From assembly GCA_027489195.1 (NCBI GenBank), contig JAIYAG010000355.1, positions 1-11,173 on the forward strand: 11,173 nt of DNA, read 5' to 3'. Source of the DNA: Burkholderiales bacterium (GTDB lineage: Bacteria > Pseudomonadota > Gammaproteobacteria > Burkholderiales > Burkholderiaceae_E). The position numbers and the translations under genes are program-made. Below, in pieces: positions 6,536-11,173 of the stretch; within the stretch, counting starts at the first letter, position 1, and the number at the start of each line of letters is the position of its first letter. Under the pieces are notes generated by a model. It made no database searches and was not told the origin of the DNA. It was given only the letters and a program-made list of their open reading frames with translations.

Positions 6536-7563
6536 CGTCCCGCTCCCCGTTCGAATTCTTCCTGCGACGGCACCGTCGGCAGCCCCGGCCCCGACAGTCC
6601 GGTCGCCGCGCGCACCGCCCGCAGCACCGCGATGGCGGTCACCGCCGCGATCGCCGCGCCCAGGGCCACCGGGTGCACACGCGCCTCGCAGCGGCCGGTG
6701 GCGAGCGCGAACAGCGTGTCGCCGTCGAACGCGGTGTGCACCGGGTCGATGGTGCGCGCGAGCCCGTCGTGCGCACATTGCGCGAGCTTTCGGCACTCGG
6801 CCTTGCTCAGCGTCAGGTCGGTCGCGACGCAGCCGATCGTGGTCGCCATGCCCGGCGCGAGCCGCGGCGGCAGGTCGCCCGCGAGCAGGCTGGCGGTGGT
6901 GCCGACGAGCCGGCGGCCGTCCTCGCTGCGCGCGCCCGCGAGCGGGCGTCCGGTGCCCGGGTCGATCACGTCGCCGATGGCGTTGACGACGATCAGCGCG
7001 CCCACCGTCGCGCCGCCGACCCGCAGCGAGGCCGTACCCACCCCGCCCTTCATCGCCCGCCCGATGCCCCAGAGCTTGCCGACCGTGGCGCCCGCGCCCG
7101 CGCCCACCGATCCCTCGGCGGGCGCAGCCGCCGAGGCGGCCTCGCAGGCCAGGCGCCCGGCGCGCGCATCCGGACGGATCGAGGCATCGCCCACCCACAG
7201 GTCGAAGAGGATGGCCGCGGGCACGATCGGCACCCGCGCCGGCCCGACGGCCAGGCCGATGCCCTGCGCCTCGAGCCAGGCGACGACACCGCCGGCCGCG
7301 TCGAGCCCGAATGCGCTCCCGCCGGCGAGCAGCACCGCATGGACGCGGTCGACCGCATTGACCGGGTCGAGCAGGTCGGTCTCGCGGGTGCCGGGGGCGG
7401 CGCCGCGAACGTCGACGCCGCAGGTCGCTCCCTCTCCGGCGAGCAGCACGGTGCAGCCGGTGGGCCGGCGCGGATCGGTGAAGTGGCCGACGCTCAGGCC
7501 CGCGACATCGGTGATCGCGCCGGCGGCCGGTTCGCCCGGTCCACGTTTGGCGGATACTTGCAT
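6532..7563 (-). CDS. P1 family peptidase (S58, DmpA/L-aminopeptidase D-esterase type)
   Basis: Predicted self-processing N-terminal-nucleophile hydrolase of 343 residues. Family members include the aminopeptidase DmpA, beta-aminopeptidases and the nylon-oligomer hydrolase NylC. The family opening ITDVAGLSVGHFTD (17-30) is followed by GTRETDLLDP (58-67), LLAGGSAFGLDAAGGV (78-93), and GKLWGIGRAMKGGVGTAS (162-179). By family analogy Thr177 in GGVGTAS becomes the nucleophile after cleavage of the G176-T177 bond into alpha and beta chains. VVNAIGDVIDP (192-202) is also a family signature. There is no signal peptide, so it is probably cytoplasmic, although its operon partner is exported. The start ATG (7563) lacks a clear Shine-Dalgarno and is 6 bp from the divergent CDF start. 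The C-terminus ends in a Pro/Gly-rich tail after an Ala-rich helix. The natural substrate is unknown. Confidence 0.9.
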   Translation of the reverse strand: MQVSAKRGPGEPAAGAITDVAGLSVGHFTDPRRPTGCTVLLAGEGATCGVDVRGAAPGTRETDLLDPVNAVDRVHAVLLAGGSAFGLDAAGGVVAWLEAQGIGLAVGPARVPIVPAAILFDLWVGDASIRPDARAGRLACEAASAAAPAEGSVGAGAGATVGKLWGIGRAMKGGVGTASLRVGGATVGALIVVNAIGDVIDPGTGRPLAGARSEDGRRLVGTTASLLAGDLPPRLAPGMATTIGCVATDLTLSKAECRKLAQCAHDGLARTIDPVHTAFDGDTLFALATGRCEARVHPVALGAAIAAVTAIAVLRAVRAATGLSGPGLPTVPSQEEFERGAGR

Positions 7564-7569
7564 GCCCCG

Positions 7570-8457
7570 ATGCTACCCAAAACCCTCCCCACCCACACGT
7601 TCGAGCGCCACCACTTCGCCTGGCTCTCGATCGCCGCGGCCGTCGCGACCATCGCGCTCAAGGCGATCGCCTGGTGGCTCACCGGCTCGGTCGGCCTGCT
7701 GTCGGACGCGATGGAGTCCTTCGTCAACCTCGCGGGCGCCTCGTTCGCGCTGGTGATGATCGTGATCGCGGCGCGCCCGCCGGACGACGCGCATCCGTTC
7801 GGCCACGCCAAGGCCGAGTACTTCTCGAGCGGCTTCGAAGGCATCCTGATCTTCGGCGCGGCCGCGGCGATCATCTGGACGGCGGTGGCGCGACTGCTGG
7901 CGCCGCAGCCGCTCGAGGCGATCGGCGTGGGGCTCGCGGTGTCGGCGGTCGCGACCGCGATCAACCTGGGCGTGGCCATCGCGCTGCGCCGTGCGGCGAA
8001 GCGCTTCGGCTCCATCGCGCTCGACTCCGATGCCCGACACCTGATGACCGACGTCGTGACCTCGGTCGGCGTGGTCGCGGGCGTGGCCGCCGTCTCGCTG
8101 ACCGGCTGGCTGATCCTGGACCCGCTGATCGCGATCGCGGTCGGTCTCAACATCCTGCGCGAAGGGGCCCGGATGCTGCGGGCCTCGGTCGACGGTCTGA
8201 TGGACCGCAGCCTGGACACATCCGAACTCGAGCGGCTGCGCGGCGCGCTCGATGCGCTCGGTGCGCGCGGCATCGCCTGGCGCGGCCTGCGCACGCGGCG
8301 CGCCGGCTCGCACGCCTGGATCGACGTCGTGGTGCTGGTGCCGGGCGACTGGACCGTGGACGCCGGGCACGCGGTGGCCGACGAGGTCGAGGCGACGCTC
8401 GCCGCCCTGGTTGCGCAGGCGACCGTGATCACGCACATCGAGCCGATCCCGCACTGA
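7570..8457 (+). CDS. Cation diffusion facilitator (CDF) family metal transporter
   Basis: Inner-membrane divalent-cation/proton antiporter of 295 residues, the normal size, with six predicted helices (about 17-36, 40-67, 88-110, 116-139, 162-178, 180-196) and a C-terminal cytoplasmic domain (about 205-295). The TM2 signature GSVGLLSDAMESFVNLAG (39-56), the loop HPFGHAKAEYFSSGFEG (75-91) and the TM5 region DSDARHLMTDVVTS (152-165) identify the family. In TM5 the H157-x3-D161 pair is standard, but the TM2 metal pair is E49-x3-N53 instead of the D/H-x3-D found in FieF or ZitB. The metal (Zn, Fe, Co or other) therefore cannot be assigned. ATG 7570 gives a correct N-terminus; a TTG at 7558 is a less likely alternative. 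No metalloregulator is nearby. Confidence 0.93.
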   Translation: MLPKTLPTHTFERHHFAWLSIAAAVATIALKAIAWWLTGSVGLLSDAMESFVNLAGASFALVMIVIAARPPDDAHPFGHAKAEYFSSGFEGILIFGAAAAIIWTAVARLLAPQPLEAIGVGLAVSAVATAINLGVAIALRRAAKRFGSIALDSDARHLMTDVVTSVGVVAGVAAVSLTGWLILDPLIAIAVGLNILREGARMLRASVDGLMDRSLDTSELERLRGALDALGARGIAWRGLRTRRAGSHAWIDVVVLVPGDWTVDAGHAVADEVEATLAALVAQATVITHIEPIPH

Positions 8458-8482
8458 CCCGCGGCGATCGCATCCGGCACGG

Positions 8483-8497
8483 CCCGATCGGATCGGG
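8483..8497. promoter_or_regulatory. 7-1-7 palindrome between the CDF and phosphorylase genes (operator or terminator)
   Basis: CCCGATC (8483-8489), one central G, then GATCGGG (8491-8497): a perfect inverted repeat. It contains the same 12 bases as the palindrome at the pca promoter, and its centre is 28 bases from the -10 box of the phosphorylase promoter (30 bases in the pca case). It could equally fold as a 6-bp hairpin 25 bases after the CDF stop. Confidence 0.4.
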
Positions 8498-8517
8498 AGG
8501 CACCCTGCCCCGGCCGC

Positions 8518-8523
8518 TACAAT
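8518..8523 (+). promoter_or_regulatory. Likely -10 box of the phosphorylase gene
   Basis: TACAAT (5 of 6 consensus bases) ends six bases before the ATG at 8530, so transcription would begin at or next to the start codon. No good -35 box is found 17 bases upstream (GGGAGG), which suggests an activator or an extended element. There is no clear Shine-Dalgarno, consistent with a leaderless message. Confidence 0.5.
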
Positions 8524-8529
8524 CGGACG

Positions 8530-10050
8530 ATGAGCGCGAACGTGCCCGCCCTGCGCCTGCGCGCGGTCCGGATCGACACCGATTCAGAGAACGTCGCGTA
8601 CCTGGCGCGCGGCTGCACCGCCTGTCGCGTCGATGTCCTGCGGGCTGCCCAGAAGGTCGCGGTGAGCGTCGCCGGTGCGGCGCCCGACGCCGAACCCATG
8701 CTCGCCGTGCTCAATGTCGTCGACGATTCCTCGATCGTCGGCCCCGACGAGCTCGGCCTGTCCGAGCAGGCCTTCGCGATGCTGGGCGTGCCCGCGGGCA
8801 CGCTGCTGACCATCGGTCCGGCGGCGCGCCCGGCGTCGCTCGACACCGTGCGCCGAAAGCTGCAGGGCGAGCCCCTCGACCTCGCGTCGATGCGCGCCAT
8901 CGCCCGCGACATCGCGGCACGGCGCTACGCCCGCAGCGAGATCGCCGCGTTCCTGGTCGCCTGCGGACGCGAAGACCTGGAACGCGACGAGGTGCTGGCC
9001 CTGACCCGCGCGATGCTCGAGACCGGCGAGCGCCTGGACTGGCGCGAGCCGCTGGTGGCCGACAAGCACTGCATCGGCGGCATCCCCGGCAACCGCACCT
9101 CGATGATCATCGTGCCGATCGTCGCCGCGCACGGCATGCTGATCCCGAAGACCTCGAGTCGCGCCATCACCTCGCCCGCCGGCACGGCCGACACGATGCA
9201 GGTGCTCGCCGAGGTCGAGCTCGCCCCCGCGCGCCTGCACGAGATCGTGCTGCGCGAGCGCGGCTGTATCGCCTGGGGCGGGACGGCGCGGCTCGCGCCC
9301 CTCGACGACCTGCTGATCTCGGTCGAGCGGCCGCTCGCGCTGGATTCACCCGGTCTGATGGTCGCCTCGATCCTGTCGAAGAAGCTGGCGGCCGGCTCGA
9401 CCCGGCTGCTGCTCGACATCCCGGTCGGCCCGAGCGCGAAGGTGCGTTCCCTCGCCGACGCGCAGCGCCTGCGCAAGACCTTCGAGCATGTCGGACGTGC
9501 GCTCGGCCTGCACGTCGAGGTGACGGTCACCGACGGCACGCAGCCGATCGGGCGCGGCATCGGCCCGGTGCTCGAGGCCCGCGACGTGATGGCGGTGCTG
9601 GAGAGCCGGCCCGACGCACCGCAGGACCTGCGGGCGAAGTCGCTGAGGCTGGCAGGCCGCATCCTCGAGTTCGACCCGGACGTGCGGGGCGGCGACGGCG
9701 AGGGCCTGGCGCGGGACATCCTCGAGTCCGGACGGGCCGCGGCGAAGATGGCCTCGATCATCGATGCGCAGGGCCGGCGCCTGCAGCCCCCGGGGCCCGG
9801 TCGGCTGGTCGCCGAGATCGTCGCGCCCCGGGCCGGCCGCGTCGTCGGCTTCGACCACCTGAGGCTGGCGCGCGCCGCGCGCCAGGCGGGCGCCCCCGCG
9901 AGCCCCGGTGCCGGACTGGACCTGCTGGTCCGGCTGGGCGACGCGGTGCGTGCCGGCCAGCCGCTCTACCGGCTGCACGCCGAGACGAGCGGCGAGTTCG
10001 ACCTCGCCCGCCGCGGGTGCGATGCCGATGCCGGCATCGCGATCGCCTGA
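8530..10050 (+). CDS. Long-form thymidine phosphorylase / AMP phosphorylase-type enzyme
   Basis: Pyrimidine/nucleotide phosphorylase family enzyme of 506 residues. Classical DeoA is about 440; this long form has an extra N-terminal domain of roughly 90 residues, as in archaeal AMP phosphorylase, which splits AMP (and CMP, UMP) with phosphate to a base and ribose-1,5-bisphosphate. After that come the helical alpha domain, the phosphate-binding DKHCIGGIPGNRTS (178-191), the family signature TSSRAITSPAGTADTMQVL (208-226), K284/K285 in ILSKKLAAG, and a C-terminal lipoyl-like beta domain (about 425-485, VAPRAGRVVGFD and GDAVRAGQPLYRLH). Bacterial members are usually annotated 'putative thymidine phosphorylase'; which nucleoside or nucleotide it uses cannot be settled from sequence. 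It is followed 41 bp later by a PRPP synthase-like gene, so a role in nucleotide salvage or ribose-phosphate recycling is likely. Confidence 0.9.
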   Translation: MSANVPALRLRAVRIDTDSENVAYLARGCTACRVDVLRAAQKVAVSVAGAAPDAEPMLAVLNVVDDSSIVGPDELGLSEQAFAMLGVPAGTLLTIGPAARPASLDTVRRKLQGEPLDLASMRAIARDIAARRYARSEIAAFLVACGREDLERDEVLALTRAMLETGERLDWREPLVADKHCIGGIPGNRTSMIIVPIVAAHGMLIPKTSSRAITSPAGTADTMQVLAEVELAPARLHEIVLRERGCIAWGGTARLAPLDDLLISVERPLALDSPGLMVASILSKKLAAGSTRLLLDIPVGPSAKVRSLADAQRLRKTFEHVGRALGLHVEVTVTDGTQPIGRGIGPVLEARDVMAVLESRPDAPQDLRAKSLRLAGRILEFDPDVRGGDGEGLARDILESGRAAAKMASIIDAQGRRLQPPGPGRLVAEIVAPRAGRVVGFDHLRLARAARQAGAPASPGAGLDLLVRLGDAVRAGQPLYRLHAETSGEFDLARRGCDADAGIAIA

Positions 10051-10091
10051 CCCGACGCCGCGTCCTGCTCCCTGCCTGCCGGGCCCACGAC

Positions 10092-11000
10092 ATGACCGAC
10101 CCGATCCGACCCGCGCTTCTCCACTACGCCGACCAGGAGGCGCCTGCACGCCGGCTCGCGCACGCGCTCGGGCTGCCGGCCGCGGTGATCGAGACCCGGC
10201 GCTTCCCCGACGGCGAGACGCTGCTGCGCCTGCCGGTGCCGCTGCCGCCGCGCGCGCTGCTCTTCTGCGCGCTCGACGCCCCCGACACGCGGCTGGTCGA
10301 GCTGCTGCTCGCATCGCGGACCGCGCGCGAGCACGGCGTCGCGCACCTGACACTGGTGGCGCCCTACCTCTGCTACATGCGCCAGGACATGGCCTTTCGG
10401 CCCGGCGAGGCGGTGAGCCAGCGCATCGTCGGCGGCTTGCTCGGCGGGCTGTTCGACGCGGTGATCACCGTGGACCCGCATCTGCACCGGATCACGCGCC
10501 TGGACGAGGCGGTGACCGGCGGCGCGCGGGCCATCGCGCTCACCGCGGCCGACCCGATCGGCGACTTCGTCGCCCGGACCGTGCCGGACGCGGTGCTGGT
10601 CGGGCCCGACGAGGAGTCCGCGCAGTGGGTGGCCGCGGTGGCTGCGCGAGCCGACCGCCCGCACGAGGTGTTCGTCAAGACCCGCCACGGCGACCGCGAG
10701 GTCGACGTCGTGGCCGAGGGCGGTGCCCCGGTGTCCGGACGCCCGGTGGTGCTGGTCGACGACATCGCCTCGAGCGGGCGCACGCTCGCGCAGGCGGCGC
10801 GGGTGTGTCTGGCGGCCGGCGCGCGCAGCGTCGACGCGATCGTCACGCACGCGCTCTGCACGCAGGCCGACCTCGAGGCGATGCGGGAGGCCGGGATCCT
10901 CCGGTTCTGGAGCACGGACGCGCTCGCGCATCCGAGCAATGCCGTGCCGCTCGCGCCGCTGCTCGCCGCGTGGCTGCGCGCGCACGACCTGCTGGGCTGA
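10092..11000 (+). CDS. Ribose-phosphate pyrophosphokinase-like protein (PRPP synthase homologue)
   Basis: Cytoplasmic protein of 302 residues, homologous to PRPP synthase (ribose-5-phosphate + ATP to PRPP + AMP). Visible motifs: RRFPDGETLLRLP (36-48), matching the RFxDGE motif; PYLCYMRQDMAFRPGEAVSQ (91-110), the ATP-binding region with RQD; VDPHLHR (127-133) at the metal-binding DxH site; VLVGPDEES (168-176); the catalytic-loop KTRHGDREV (196-204); and the ribose-phosphate loop VVLVDDIASSGRTL (219-232). It is a little shorter than housekeeping Prs (about 315) and differs at loops (IASSGRT rather than the usual xDTxGT; DPHLH rather than DLHxxQ), so it is probably a specialised paralogue. The start lacks a good Shine-Dalgarno; ATG 10092 suits the family N-terminus. 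It is likely co-transcribed with the upstream phosphorylase. Confidence 0.87.
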   Translation: MTDPIRPALLHYADQEAPARRLAHALGLPAAVIETRRFPDGETLLRLPVPLPPRALLFCALDAPDTRLVELLLASRTAREHGVAHLTLVAPYLCYMRQDMAFRPGEAVSQRIVGGLLGGLFDAVITVDPHLHRITRLDEAVTGGARAIALTAADPIGDFVARTVPDAVLVGPDEESAQWVAAVAARADRPHEVFVKTRHGDREVDVVAEGGAPVSGRPVVLVDDIASSGRTLAQAARVCLAAGARSVDAIVTHALCTQADLEAMREAGILRFWSTDALAHPSNAVPLAPLLAAWLRAHDLLG

Positions 11001-11021
11001 GACGCCGCGAGCGGCTCTGCT

Positions 11022-11049
11022 GCGCGACCCGCGCCTAGGACGGGCGCGC
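11022..11049. terminator. Stem-loop between convergent genes (possible bidirectional terminator)
   Basis: GCGCG (11022-11026), a bulged A, CCCG (11028-11031), a 9-base loop, then CGGG (11041-11044) and CGCGC (11045-11049) form a 9-bp stem. It lies 21 bp after the PRPP synthase-like gene and 29 bp beyond the upp stop, so it could end both transcripts. There is no T-run on either side. Confidence 0.45.
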
Positions 11050-11078
11050 CGCCCCCTCTGCGCCCCCGCCGGGTCGGC

Positions 11079-11173
11079 CTACTTGGTCCCGAACAGCCGG
11101 TCGCCGGCGTCGCCCAGCCCCGGCAGGATGTAGCCGTGTTCGTCGAGCTGCCGGTCGATCGCCGCGGTGTAGA
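11079..11173 (-). CDS. upp: Uracil phosphoribosyltransferase, C-terminal 30 residues (cut by window)
   Basis: Reading the minus strand inward from the window edge gives YTAAIDRQLDEHGYILPGLG followed by DAGDRLFGTK and a TAG stop. This matches the conserved Upp C-terminus, in which the GDAGDRxFGTK segment helps bind PRPP and uracil. Upp makes UMP and pyrophosphate from uracil and PRPP in pyrimidine salvage. Only about one seventh of the gene is present; the start and the body lie outside. It is convergent with the phosphorylase/PRPP synthase-like pair, and the shared nucleobase/PRPP chemistry makes the neighbourhood look functional. Confidence 0.93.
   Translation of the reverse strand, partial: YTAAIDRQLDEHGYILPGLGDAGDRLFGTK

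Noticed and set aside
5792..7756. A 654-codon plus-strand frame opposite the SIMPL and peptidase genes
   Set aside because: Translation is rich in Arg, Ala, Pro and Ser with no family signature, and it runs into the CDF gene out of frame.
8530..10050. A RuBisCO/ribose-1,5-bisphosphate isomerase AMP pathway as in archaea
   Set aside because: Only the phosphorylase homologue is visible; no isomerase or RuBisCO gene lies within the window, so the full pathway cannot be claimed.
7674..11000. An open frame of 1108 codons on the plus strand
   Set aside because: Its first three quarters are an Arg/Ala/Gly-rich out-of-frame reading of the CDF and phosphorylase genes, both with clear family motifs. 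Only the last 302 codons (10092-11000) are a real protein.

Overview
The window is a very GC-rich stretch (roughly 70% or more by eye) with strong G/C preference at third codon positions, almost no intergenic space and many 4-8 bp gene overlaps. A Bug/TctC-type periplasmic binding protein, a pcaHG-pobA aromatic catabolism operon and an archaeal-like 'type 2' thymidine/AMP phosphorylase together suggest a soil or water betaproteobacterium of the order Burkholderiales. This assignment is inference from gene content; no rRNA or other taxonomic marker is present. I see no tRNA, rRNA, CRISPR array, insertion sequence, att site or replication origin.

Layout, left to right. (1) Positions 1-2003, plus strand: the 3' part of a PaaG-like enoyl-CoA hydratase/isomerase, whose stop overlaps the GTG start of a 12-helix MFS transporter. 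(2) 2023-5664, minus strand, read right to left: pcaH, pcaG and pobA (4-bp and 8-bp overlaps), preceded by a good sigma70-type promoter and followed, after a hairpin-rich 114-bp gap, by a Bug-family substrate-binding protein. (3) 5801-7563, minus strand: a P1 (S58/DmpA-type) peptidase overlapping by 4 bp an exported SIMPL-domain protein. (4) 7570-8457, plus strand: a cation diffusion facilitator whose start codon lies 6 bp from the divergent peptidase start. (5) 8530-11000, plus strand: a long-form thymidine/AMP phosphorylase followed by a divergent ribose-phosphate pyrophosphokinase homologue. (6) 11079-11173, minus strand: the C-terminus of uracil phosphoribosyltransferase (upp), convergent with (5).

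How the genes work together. PobA hydroxylates 4-hydroxybenzoate to protocatechuate and PcaHG opens that ring to 3-carboxy-cis,cis-muconate, so these three genes feed the beta-ketoadipate pathway. The binding protein downstream may help capture an aromatic or other carboxylate. The PaaG-like enzyme points to acyl-CoA or phenylacetate-type catabolism nearby. Regions 5-6 form a nucleotide/nucleobase salvage neighbourhood: a phosphorylase releasing a base, a PRPP synthase-like protein and a PRPP-consuming phosphoribosyltransferase.

Most of the window is ordinary, well-known metabolism. The parts most worth following up are the phosphorylase/PRPP-synthase-like pair next to upp, a short palindrome shared by the pca promoter and the phosphorylase promoter at nearly the same distance from the -10 box, and two places where start codons lie so close to promoters or divergent genes that leaderless transcripts are likely. 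I found no clear evidence of a wholly undescribed system.
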